Assembly (NCBI GenBank): GCA_031772625.1 | Contig: CM062814.1 | Location: 819,586,757-819,650,756, forward strand | Source: Pinus tabuliformis | Lineage: Eukaryota; Streptophyta; Pinopsida; Pinales; Pinaceae | Reading direction: 5' to 3' | Length of the DNA: 64,000 nt | Shown here: one piece after another, positions 24,901-35,090 of the stretch | Layout of the letters: each line of letters opens with the position of its first letter | Numbering within the stretch: position 1 is the first letter of the stretch | Program-made: the position numbers and the translations under genes | The notes under the pieces: model-generated | What the model was told of the DNA's origin: nothing | What the model saw: the letters and a program-made list of their open reading frames with translations, nothing else | The model's database searches: none

Positions 24901-26170
24901 TTGGGCCCTACTTCCATTCCACATCACCCTGGAGTTTTCTAAAAACACACTTTTCATTTTCCTTTTCTTTCAGGTTTTCATTTTCTTTCTTCATTTGAAA
25001 TATTTGAAGTGTGTTGATTTCATTTTTTTCTTTTGGGTTGGATTTTGTGATATTCCCAAAACCTATATGGGGGTAGTTATTTTTTCGCAACATCAGTTGG
25101 TTTATATGGGGAAATATTTACTCTATCTTTTCAATAGGATTTCATTTCTCTAAAGGTCATCCTTACCAAGTTTTCACATTCTCATACATTAACCATTAAC
25201 TATGGGGAACACTGAGATTGGATTCAAGTAGTATGAGTTTACCTTTAAAAAGGAATGAATTGTCTCTAGTCTTTACTTTCAATCCCTCCCATACCCCTCC
25301 ATGTTTAAAACCTCTACGTTGGTAGATGAAGAGATGACTAATGGGGTCAAACTTGACTAGTACTGCATCTATTTCTTTAAATAGAAAACCTCTTGTACCA
25401 CCCCGCTATCTTCACCCAATTGTTGAAATCACTTATTCAAACATGCTAATCAAAAGGGTGACACATAAGAGAGTTGAAATCACATATGTGTGGGAACTGT
25501 ATGCAAACCTGTCAAGGTACTGAACAAGCTCCGTCGCAACAAGTTAACGTATACATGGTAACTTCGTCGAGGTATTGAATAGGCCTATTGGCAATGAAGC
25601 AATGCCAAGAAAAAATGAGATAATTTTAGATGCACACCGATCCTTAAAAACCTCCTAGATATATTTGTTATTCAATAGTAGAGAAAATATTTAAAAGTAA
25701 TAAGTATTCCCTATATTTGGAATTATTGTTTTAGAGTTGGGCATTTAAGTACTTTCATCTTTAAGAGTTTGTCTTACTTGTATTCTTCTTATGTGGGGCC
25801 TTTGAAAATGGTGTAATATGCGAGAATATTTTGGAAACTCTAATTTCAACCTTTGGTAAATTTAAACCTATTATATTAACCATAGATAATTGCTTCATCC
25901 TCATGTGTTGCCAATTGTTGTGACCACAACACCCCCCTTAATTTTTCACAAAAATTATGGGGCCCTCCACATGAATTTTGTTAATGTCCCACCTTGATAT
26001 GTTTTAATTTTGCAAATTTTGGGTGATTTTTACTTTTTTTATTTTTTATTTTTGACGCCTCCATAGCTTTCATTTTCCTTCTGGCATTCCTATGGTTCAA
26101 GTTCCGCTTCATTCTGGCTTACAGATTGAAAAATATACTTGGTCAAAGTTTGGGCAATTTCACCGTCTGG
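21985..26170 (+). other. Interior of element A, no recognisable gene
   Basis: AT-rich DNA with many stops in all frames. The first kilobase is Asn-rich in one frame and may be decayed gag. ORFs at 22843-23115, 24366-24806 and 24836-25153 have biased composition and no motif. No RT, integrase or protease motif was found on either strand. Confidence 0.55.
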
Positions 26171-26178
26171 GCATTGAA

Positions 26179-26206
<28 letters not shown>

Positions 26207-26209
<3 letters not shown>

Positions 26210-26366
26210 CGGTTCAGTGAGACTTCATTCCACGGCCATCGCTACTTGAGCTACCCCAGGCAGACAAATAATGATTAACTTAATCAACCAAACTAAATTA
26301 ATTAAAATATATTAACATATTAAAATTAATTTTATTTACAAATTATAAAACACACACACACACACA

Positions 26367-26399
<33 letters not shown>

Positions 26400-26695
26400 G
26401 AGAGAGAGAGACAGAGAGAAAGAGAGAGAGATCTATATAGAGAGAGATCTCTCTATATATAGAGAGAGAGAGAGATCTCTCTATATATATAGAGAGAGAT
26501 CTCTCTCTTTCTCTCTCACTATATATATATAGAGAGAGAGAGTGTGTGTGTTTCTATAATTTGTAAATAAAATTAATTTTAATATGTTAATATATTTTAA
26601 TTAATTTAGTTTTGGTTGATTAAGTTAATCATGATTTGTTCGCCTGGGGTAGCTCAAGTGGAGATGGCGTGGAATAAAGTCTCACCGAACCGGAG
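26207..26695. repeat. Large foldback with SINE-head arms
   Basis: The left arm starts CTCCGGTTCAGTGAGAC at 26207. The right arm ends GTCTCACCGAACCGGAG at 26695. The arms pair almost base for base for about 165 bases, including TTACAAATTATA / TATAATTTGTAA. The core is CA, CT, AT and GA simple repeats centred near 26451, itself palindromic (AGAGAGATCTCTCT). The outer ~60 bases of each arm are the tRNA-like SINE head. The SINE flank, including the target site, is also mirrored, so the inversion arose after, or together with, the SINE insertion. The transcript would fold into a long hairpin. Confidence 0.85.
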
Positions 26696-26799
26696 ATCTT
26701 GGGTTCGAATCTTGTGCTACCCTCCCCCCGTTGCGGGGTGAATAATGGACATGTAAAATCGAAAATGAGAAAGTCCTACCAAGCTTAACAAAAAAAAAA
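26638..26799 (+). mobile_element. tRNA-derived SINE
   Basis: A ~160-bp element has a pol III A box (TAGCTCAAGTGG, 26650-26661) and B box (GGTTCGAATCT, 26702-26712) about 40 bases apart. A ~85-base body follows and a tail AACAAAAAAAAAAA. It is flanked by 15-base direct repeats with one mismatch: AGTTAATCATGATTT at 26623-26637 and AGTTAATCATAATTT at 26800-26814. A-tail plus long target duplication is the mark of LINE-driven retroposition. A tRNA gene is unlikely because the acceptor arms do not pair. Confidence 0.85.
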
Positions 26800-26814
26800 A
26801 GTTAATCATAATTT

Positions 26815-26924
26815 AGTTAATTAAAGTTAATTAGCTTGTAAATATAAATTTTTAACTATCTAATTAATTTTATTAAATTAGTTATTAATTTAATTTTATA
26901 AAAACCATTGGATTCAAGCACTTA

Positions 26925-26962
<38 letters not shown>

Positions 26963-27090
26963 TATAACTATAACATTTAAAAAATATAATTTAAAAAATA
27001 AAAATAAATTAAATATTGTAAATATATTAAATATTAAATAAAACAAGTTATATTAAAAAACATTATATATAAAATATAAATAATATAAAT
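26815..27090. other. AT-rich spacer with (TA)n
   Basis: Very AT-rich, with a TA microsatellite at 26927-26958. No gene. Stretches of TTAATTAA-type sequence resemble the flank of the SINE foldback. Confidence 0.7.
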
Positions 27091-28500
27091 AAATAAATAT
27101 GTGCAGAGTTTCAGGTTCTTGTTGTGGGCTTGGCTCTGAATGTGGGAACATTAGCTACAAATGGTGGTATGGTGACCCTTTCGGTCGAGCCCCCTATGTG
27201 TGATAGGTACACTTGTCCATTTTCTTATGGTCTTCATGTGTAATTTTGGTTCTAGTCATGTTTGGTTTTTGGCCGCAGTTGTATCTCCTTCTGGATATGT
27301 GAAATTGAAATTGTGCTTGCGAAAACTATTAGGTGGGGCTACCATCAGTGCAGTAACTCCTCGAGGTCTTTTGTGTCTGTGGTGGGGAATTTTTGTCGCA
27401 TGGCTCTTGGGTGGTAAAATATTTGCATTTTGGGAGCCTGTTCTTATTCTACTCCTCGTAAATATGAGTTTGGTTCGGTCTAGGCTCTCCTCGGCCCCAC
27501 CTTTCTTTGGTTTCTATCTCAAGGCTTCCTTTAATTTCTTTCATCACTGGTTGGGCTCTGTTGTCTTGGGTGTCTCAGAATGGGGAGTAGGGTGGTTGGG
27601 CTCTATGGTCTTGGGTGTCTCAAAATGGGGAGTAGGGTGGTCATGCTTCTTGAAGTCAGACCCATTCTCTTTTGGTGGTGTAATTAGCCTAGGGATGGTC
27701 AGGAGTAAAGTCACCCCTATTCAATGTGGGTCTTGTCTTATCTATGGGTGTGGTTCCCTTCTTCTGTGTTGGGTGCTTTAGTCTTTTGGTCGAGCTTTAG
27801 TGGGCAGCGTTTTCGGGGTTGTCGGGATCCCTTCTCTGCACTCGGTTAGGATTTGTTTTGTGCTTCTATCCATGCCTCGTCAAATATGTTGGCCTCATCG
27901 TGGAGGAGGGAAACAAGGCCCTGTAGTGCACTGGGCCAACAACCATAGCTCTTCCATGGCATATTCAAAAATTGTGAAGCATGAGGGGGAAGTGGCCCAT
28001 TTCCGGGGTTTCTCCCCGGATCTTGTGGGTGCACCAGCTACTTTGGAATCAATTGTTGAGTAGCTCTAAGGAGTCCAGGCCAACCTGGATATCCTCAGGG
28101 AACATAGATATGAAGACAGAAATGAGTTGGTGGCTTACATGAACAATGTCCAATTTAGCCAAAGTGAACTTTTGGAACATTGAAAAACATCCATCGGAGT
28201 CTGTTTCATACCAATGACCACTTATGTGATTTGGAGGCCCAAGTAGAACATATCGATTTCCACATGCATGACAGATCCGACCTATTTGCAACACCTCCTG
28301 CGCTTCCTCCTCAACCACATCCATGATATGATGATTATAGATTCTCTGTCTATTTTATCTTCTTTTTGGTTTGTATGGCTAATCATCCTATCGGAAATAA
28401 TAATTAAATGGAAACATATTTGGCATACTCTGTCTCTCCCACCTAAAAACCCTGGTCGAAGTGAAGCCAGGGGAGTCCTTGAGATACATTTTGTACTATG
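27091..28500. other. GC-richer segment of unknown origin inside element A
   Basis: The base composition rises sharply compared with the AT-rich DNA on either side, which suggests an insertion or captured fragment. A ~50-bp direct repeat (GGTTGGGCTCT...GGGGAGTAGGGT) is present twice between 27548 and 27645. The ORF at 27200-27781 is rich in Gly, Trp, Leu and Phe and shows no motif. No boundaries, terminal repeats or target duplication were found. Confidence 0.4.
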
Positions 28501-30226
28501 ATTTTTCATGATAATATAGTAAAGAACCTTTGATTGTAAAAAATATATATAAATAAATAAATAATAAAATTTCAAAACCACTGCAGGTGAAAAGCTTAAG
28601 TCACCTTGTAGGTTCATCCCCAAGGATTTCATTTGGATCACCAACAAAAACACCCAGGAATGAACTCTCGAGCTAATATGGCATGATGCATTAATGGGAG
28701 TCTTTGAAAGATATAAGCATACAAAACAAAATGGGTAGATTGAAAAAATAGTGGAGTGGGGAGGGCCCACTCTCCACTCACAGGCTCCTCCCCATCCACG
28801 TCACCTACCTCCACTTAAACCATGCCCATTAAAAAACTCCCCCGCTTTTTTTTATAATTTTCTATTATCTTTGCTTTTTAATTTTGTTTTATTCGTATTT
28901 TAATTTTTTATTTGTAACCTTTTATTTTATTTTATTTTTATTTATTTATTTATATAAAAGTTTCTCAGTGCTTCGTAATTTCCAAAACTCAGCAAGTTTT
29001 AACACCTGTGCTTTAGAAGCAATATCTTGAGTTTTACTCAATGAAATGAGGCAAATGAGGGCTCGTCGGAAATTTATTTACATGGAGAGCAATCTGGAAG
29101 TATTAATTCAAGCAAATATGTGGATTTACTATCCTAAAAATTCAGAAGAACTCTCAGCTAAGAATTTGTAACTAAAATTAATTTCTTGGGTCTGTTTTGG
29201 AAGAATTTATTTGGATAGGCATATTTGTTGTCACTAACTTGTTCCAATATTTTTCAAATGCTAATCTTTTCTCCACGGGAAAGAAAGGGAAAGCACAAAT
29301 TTGATTTTATTAATTTATCAAGTTGGGTTTGAATTCTTTAATTTGTTTTTCATAATTTTAGAAATATGAGTTTTCTCTTCATTTTTTATTGGTTTTAATT
29401 TTTATTTTGGTTATTTTTTGCAGAGAGATTATTGGAGCAGATAAGGCCCAGGGGTATTGGAGCAATAGAGCTGCACCGGCAAAGAGGAAAAAGGGGATTT
29501 TCTTAGTTGAAAATTAGAGATCTAAATTGTTCTTCAACAATTCTCCTTTGGAGAATTTAATTTGTAAATTATAAATAAGTGGGAGAAGAAGGAGAAAGGG
29601 TTCCTTTTTGATGCAAGTAGGGAGACTCCCTGCACTTATATGAGGAGGATTTTGTTTTAGGGTTAGGGAGAGTACTCATATCTTTAAGGGTTTTCTTTTT
29701 TAGATCAAATCTATGTTGTAGAGGTAGAACATACACTATTGCAACTTCATTTTCTATTAACAGAGCTAAAGGTATTGGGGGGGTTGTTGGAGATATTCAT
29801 TGTAAAATAGAGCACGAGATACATGGATTTTTTTTTGTATTCAAATACTATTATTTTTCAATATAAATTTTATTTCTGATAGCAGATTTGTGCCAAGGAT
29901 TCCATGTTTTGCATTATCGTTATTTTTATTTTTCTTTTGTCTATTGGATCAACTATTTGATCTTATAGTTACATAGAATTTCTATTTATTCTTGATTTTC
30001 TCTTGTATTTGAACAAAATTTTGGGTAACTATTTACTCATAAATTTATCATCATAAAACAATTTAAGTATTATTAAAATTGTGCGAACTATTTCCAAGTT
30101 TTAGCGACACATCTTTTATCATTTTAAATCTATAAACAGAGCATGTTCTACATTAATGTTATCAATTGTTAGAACTAATTTTTCAACTTGATATTAATCA
30201 TACAACGCATGTTAAATTCCCATTAT
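28501..30226. other. 3' interior of element A, no gene
   Basis: AT-rich, with T-rich tracts at 28840-28970. No coding motif was seen. It ends at the start of the 3' LTR without an obvious purine tract, so the last bases may have decayed. Confidence 0.5.
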
Positions 30227-30636
30227 TGTTGAATCATTGCACTTGGTATTTGGGAGCTACCTCTTAGACTGTATCGAGTTAGAGTACTTTTCTTTATTTT
30301 TTCACATTACATTTAGATTTAGATTTAGAGTTAGATTAATTAATTGCATTTTTAGAAGTCTCCCTATGCAGGAGAAACCTCATTGGTGGCTTGGTTGAGA
30401 CCTTATGTTAGTTTAAGGATTGTTTTCTTGCAAGCTAGTTGTAGAATGGTAAATATAGTATCTCTCTTCTTGTTGATAAGTAACTAGGAATGCCTCAAGT
30501 TAGTAGGGAGAGTGAGGGGTAACTGGACCCAGTTGAACCAGTCATAATCATCATTCCAAAAGGATAAGGGCTTAGTTGGGGTCCTCACCAGGTGATCTCC
30601 CAATTGTTGATTTCGGTCCTTTTTTTTCCATCAACA
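30227..30636 (+). repeat. 3' LTR of element A
   Basis: Starts TGTTGAATCATTGC and ends CCATCAACA, giving a 6-bp TGTTGA/TCAACA terminal inverted repeat; length 410 bp. It aligns with 20934-21311 from GGGAGCTACC onward. Confidence 0.75.
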
Positions 30637-31159
30637 CCACCAAAATTCATAGAGTTTTAAGAAGATATGGGGATCACATCACTTATAACACCTCTAAGTT
30701 ATTGGTAGGACGTAATCATAGGAAGAGGTTAGAAATTTTAAATATGCTTTCATATTGGAAACCATACACGATATAAAGAGACAAGTTAAAGAACTTCAAT
30801 TTGAGTGTGTTGTTCTTAGATAAATGGTTGTGGATCTATTAAGAAAGACTACTTCATCTAATTAAAATGCTAGGATGTCAATTGGATCTATAGTGGAGTA
30901 GATAAAAGAAGATGAGACAGTGTAGCAACAAAAGGAAGATGTGGAAATTATGAATGTGGATCAAAATTTTCGGCTAATACAAAGAACCAAGAGGAAGTTT
31001 ACAACCACCATAATTTTATTCAGTAATATTTTATGATGTTTTATAATTTTTTCTTGATTTGAGGAGGATTTGTTTAAATCTATACTCATACTAGTTATCC
31101 AAAATCCTATGTGAAAGATTTTCTTGTCTCCAAAGTAAATTTAAAAAAAATCCCAATAT
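30637..31159. other. Unassigned spacer
   Basis: Short frames with stops, no motif. It may be decayed coding DNA of another element (AT-rich with Lys/Glu codons on the plus strand), but nothing can be identified. The true start of the E LTR may lie within it. Confidence 0.4.
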
Positions 31160-32207
31160 GTTTTTTTAGATAGTTATTCTTATAGGCCATTTTATCACAT
31201 TTGGTCAATAGGCCTTCAACTGGATCAATCAACATCATTTGACCTCCTTCTCATCATCCTTGCACAAAGCCTTAGGCATGATTCATTCTAATCCTTGAGT
31301 TTATGCTTGAAAAACCCTTATTTCATTCATTTTAAGGATCAACGCTTCCTGGCCTCCTATTGGACGTCGTTGACAACTAGGTTTCTCCATTATGGACTGT
31401 GTTGATCACCTACATGTTTATCCATTATGCACCTGTGTTGCTTCTATAAATTCATGAAAAATAGAGAGAATCTCGAAGCCTCTTCTTCCATAAGCTTCCA
31501 GTGTTTGTTCTAATCATTTACCTCAGATAAAAGTCTTCAACCCTATCCTATCCTACCTTGGAGTTTTCATCCCTTATCCATTGAGCCTATCCTGCCATAA
31601 TGAGTGGATATCAAGCCCTAATTGGTAAAAGGATAAGAATTCATGAACTACCTCCTCCACCTATATATTTACTGCCATCCATAGGTAAGGGGTTGGATTT
31701 TGGAGATGATTCTACCCTTATGATATTGATGTGAGAGATATCTTTCCATGCTTTAGGGTGATTAGAGGTGCACTTTGTGACAAGGAAAGGACAAGTCGAC
31801 TTGGAGGAGCTCTTTTACAGAATCAACACTTATTTTTTGTTGTAACTCACTCCATCTCTATTGATGCAAAGTTTTCTTTATTTTCCTATATATGATGTTA
31901 TAGTTTCATATATTTCAATACCATGTTGATCTATTGAATAAAGTGATTAGATGACGCTACATAGATTTCGTGGATCGTTGGTTTATGTTATATGATTGTG
32001 CAAGTTCTAATAATAACAATTGGAGCTAGGATTGGAGCATTCAAGCCAAGGAAGGAGTGAATCATATGAAATATTCTAGGTAGGCTTCATCCCATTATCT
32101 ATTTACTTTAAGGAAAAAATTAGTGCCTTTGTCTTTCTGTTGTTCTAGGTCAGTCCACTAGGCCTAGGGAAGATACTTTTGTCTGCAGTCGTAGATTTTT
32201 CATAACA
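31160..32207 (+). repeat. 5' LTR of Tat-like element E (left end uncertain)
   Basis: The right end ...TTTTTCATAACA at 32207 is fixed by the primer-site-like sequence that follows. The U5 part resembles the D LTR in order: a GATCGTG/GATCGTT block, TAGGTAGGCTTCATCC, then an AGTCCACTAGGCCTAGGGA block. A TATAAATT box lies near 31453. The left boundary is a guess because no second LTR is present for comparison. Confidence 0.5.
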
Positions 32208-32209
32208 AA

Positions 32210-32227
32210 TTGGTGAACATATTGGGG
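32210..32227 (+). promoter_or_regulatory. Primer binding site of element E
   Basis: TTGGTGAACATATTGGGG lies two bases after the LTR end. It is spaced and built like the D site (TTGGCGACTCCACTGGGG), with a diverged middle. Confidence 0.55.
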
Positions 32228-33576
32228 ATAAGTGTATTCCCTTTATGATTTCTTTGTCCATTGTGTTTGTCTTACCTCTTTTCTGTACCTTTAATGTCTT
32301 ATCCAGTCAAGAAAAAACCTAGGAAGACCTTTCATTTAGTCTCAATTGCAATCCTTGTGCCGGAACTTTTTATTCTTAGACCAACGCACCCTATGGTCCT
32401 CTGATAGAGCATTGCACCCCAGATGAGCCCTCTATGTTCTTGTGTTGCATAGCACTGGTGCCTTCTTTGCACCTATGTTGGCCCCTGTTCATGGATAATT
32501 TTATCTTTGCCTTGATTTTCTCTCTGATCTAGCCTTGATTCCAGCTGCTCTTCCTTGAGTTTCTAAGTGTCTTGTGGTCCCTCTGAAGCCTCCATTTGGT
32601 TTTCTTTTGTTTTGATACCTTTGGTAAGGATTTGTTTGAATATTTTCCTTTGTTCTTATCATTAGGTTGTTTGAAAACTGATTTTGTTTGATCATTGAGT
32701 GCTTAGATGAATTGGTGTTCTAGTCATTATTCTGAAAATCTTGTTTGAATCAGTGATTAGACTTTTCATCTTAGTTTTCTTCATTTTTGAAAATTAAGTG
32801 ACTTGAAAAGAAAAATCTTTGCATTGGCATTTAGGGTTTTGTGTGTGCATTGAAATTGGAATAGTTGCATTGAAAAGGGAATTGCATTTTGCATATTGTT
32901 TGTTGCATACTCTTTGTCTCTTCCCTTCCTTAAATAGATTTTCATTGAATGAGAAAGATTCCATTTCCTCATGCTAGTTTGCATTTTAGGATATTCAGGT
33001 GACATTCGCGGTGAGCCCCAAAACTGAAACTTAATTGAAGATAAACAGTAAAATTTCTCAAATCAATCTAAGGATAATTTGTAACATTAACGCAAACATT
33101 TAGAGGTCTAGGCTAGAGACGTGTTCTAGTGTTGTTAAACATAGGAGCTACCATTGTTTGCCAACGCTGTATCCTGGGGTGAAATCTCATTCCACGTACA
33201 TGAGTGTATAGGATCGTTCTCCACGTACCTTTGGGTATATTGGACAGCGCTCCACGCATGTAAAGTATATGGGAACGCTCTCATCAAACAGTTACGTATT
33301 AGACAACACTACTATGGACTGCACTTCCACGTGCCATCGAGTATATTTTGGAAGTCCCCTGTAGGTTGCTATCCTCGCCATATGTAACCGAGTCGGCCAC
33401 CTGATATACTGTGATACACCGAACAAAACATTTGGGAAGATTACCTGCACATATGTTAAGTCCTTGGTTCGCCAAGGTGTATATTGTATTTCATGGTTGC
33501 TTGATAATCCTTTATGCCTAGATTACCCTCTTTTTTATTTATTTCTGTGTTAATTTCTAAAATTTATTATCCAACA
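32228..33576 (+). other. Leader of element E
   Basis: Non-coding, and collinear with the D leader in its second half. Shared blocks include GAGGTCTAGGCTAGAGAC near 33103 and CGAACA-CATT-GGGAAGATT near 33420. Between 33188 and 33352 a ~40-bp unit of the form TCCACGTA...GAGTATAT is repeated about four times. D has a single such unit near 7430, so the array expanded in E. Confidence 0.6.
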
Positions 33577-34382
33577 TGGAAGACAAAAACGCCCCACGTC
33601 GTTGTTCACGTAGACTTAAAAATAAGCCTCCACTTCCACCAGAGGCTACTTGTTAGGCCCCTATACTACTAGTGTAACCCCTTATTGTTATTAGTGTAAC
33701 CCACTTATTATATTGCTGTACCCATGTAGTGCCCATATTGTTACTATTGTGCCCCATAGAAGCCCACTATTGTTATTATTGTGCCCTTACATTATTATTG
33801 TTATGTCGGCTTTGATTATGTTATGACCCCTTAGACTCCTATATATAGAAAGGAGGTATTTTCATTTGTATCATCCAAGAATTGTTCATTTATGTAATGT
33901 AAAGGAGGTTGCCCCCTCGAAGAGGCTGAATTCTAAGGCGTTGATCTATCTTTTCTATCTTTTTCTTGAGCTGGTTTCATAACACTACTCCTGGCCATCG
34001 TCAGAAGCATAAGAAGACACAAAATACCGAATCGGGAAATTCAGGAACTACTTCTGGTCCTCCTCCTGAATCTGATCAACCAGAATCATCTTTCCCTTTG
34101 AGTACTAAGCCCGATATTATCTCTACTCTCCCTGGTGAATATGACACAATCGAAACCGAAGCCCCTGAAACATTGTTGGTTGAGGTCATTGAGCTTGACT
34201 TTCCTGAGTTAGATACTTTACTTCTTGAGGTTTTTAAAACTGAGGAACATGTTGACAGTGTTGGACCCACCAACATGTCAGGGGATCTCCCCGGTAAAAA
34301 GTCCCAACTAGACCTCAGACTGTTTGGTGTAGGAGTCTTGCAGTGGGTCGTATGGTATCGCCTTGACCGTGGTTGCACGTAG
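33577..34382 (+). pseudogene. Start of the E coding region, split by a solo LTR
   Basis: A frame opens with ATG 33577 (MEDKNAPRRCSRRLKNKPPL) and is interrupted at 33651 by a 334-bp LTR. If the LTR and one copy of its 5-bp duplication are removed, the frame continues (GHRQKHKKTQNTESGN) to about 34382. Composition is basic, then Ser/Pro-rich and acidic, like the N-terminal part of the D ORF. No knuckle or protease motif is reached before the sequence diverges. It is probably the N-terminus of the D-type protein. Confidence 0.55.
33651..33984 (+). repeat. Solo LTR of chromovirus family F
   Basis: Runs TGTTAGGCCCC...TTTCATAACA, 334 bp, flanked by the perfect 5-bp repeat CTACT at 33646-33650 and 33985-33989. 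It matches the four 333-bp LTRs of the two longer F copies. A single LTR with target duplication is the product of LTR-LTR recombination. A TATATATAG box lies at 33839-33847. Confidence 0.93.
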
Positions 34383-35090
34383 AGGCAAGTAAGATATCCC
34401 TGTTTGTAGCAAGGGTGTGACATATGTTGCAAGTCAAGGAAGGTGCATGAACGGTTCTAACACACGTAGTGTGAGTTGAGTGCGCCCCTTGGAAACGTCT
34501 GGAATAACGTGGTTAAGAAGGGAGCACACGAGCAAAGATGCATCATAGACTGGAAATTAAGTAAACTAGAAATCCAAAGTGATTGTTAAATCAACAACAT
34601 ATTTCAGTAAGATTCATACATACTTATACAGAAAATTCCATATGTGCATGCGTAAGCAAATAGATACATATATCATTAGAGTAAACAAGTTAGCTGAAAT
34701 ACAATAACAACATATGCATGAAATGTGTTGGCTTTGTTATATTAAGAAGTGAAAGTTCTAATCATTCAATACAACCATGACCAACCACTAGTCCCGACAG
34801 CAGAACGTGATAGTCACTATCGCCTGCTCCTCCAAAGAGATATACTAGCTCTACACTATGGAGAAGCCAAGGCTTGTTACAATACTCTCCAAGCTTTCTC
34901 TAAGATACTCCTATTGGAAGCTTAGCTGACCAAAAGCCTAACAATGAGTTATGAGGGACTATATATAGAAAAGGGTGGGGTGGCTCTTGACATTTCCTTT
35001 TGTGACTGTTCATCTGCCCTCGTGACCCTTCAACTACTCTATGACTATTACATCCAACTAATGACACTTGCACTTCCACTTGACAAGACA
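34383..35090. other. Unassigned segment with a TATA-like motif
   Basis: No gene recognised. CTATATATAG at 34962-34971 resembles a retroelement TATA box and is palindromic, so its direction is unclear. The segment may be the 3' non-coding part of the minus-strand unit to its right. Confidence 0.4.

Larger units (their letters stand above)
20934..30636 (+). mobile_element. Old Gypsy-like LTR retrotransposon A (right part)
   Basis: Two collinear LTR segments (20934-21311 and 30227-30636) share the run GGGAGCTACCTC and end ATCAACA. The first is followed by a primer site starting TGGCGCTAG. The 5' LTR is truncated at its left end by Copia B. The interior of about 8.9 kb has a gag-like remnant next to the primer site and no recognisable RT or integrase. 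It is therefore non-autonomous or heavily eroded. A SINE foldback lies inside it. The layout (long non-coding 3' part, TGGCG-type primer site) recalls Athila/Tat Gypsy elements; this is a weak assignment. Confidence 0.75.

Noticed and set aside
24366..25153. Two plus-strand ORFs of 146 and 105 codons
   Set aside because: Biased composition (His, Ser, Phe, Ile rich) in pyrimidine-rich DNA, and no domain. More likely chance frames in the non-coding interior of element A.
26638..26720. Possible tRNA gene
   Set aside because: A and B boxes are present, but the acceptor stem and anticodon arm do not pair, and an A-tail with a 15-bp target duplication shows it is a SINE.
27200..27781. 193-codon plus-strand ORF
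   Set aside because: Composition is dominated by Gly, Leu, Phe and Trp from G/T-rich DNA with an internal duplication. There is no motif, splice pattern or homology signal I can name.
28049..28770. Minus-strand ORFs of 91 and 162 codons
   Set aside because: No domain or repeated structure; the second runs through an AT-rich tract encoding Tyr/Phe/Ile runs.
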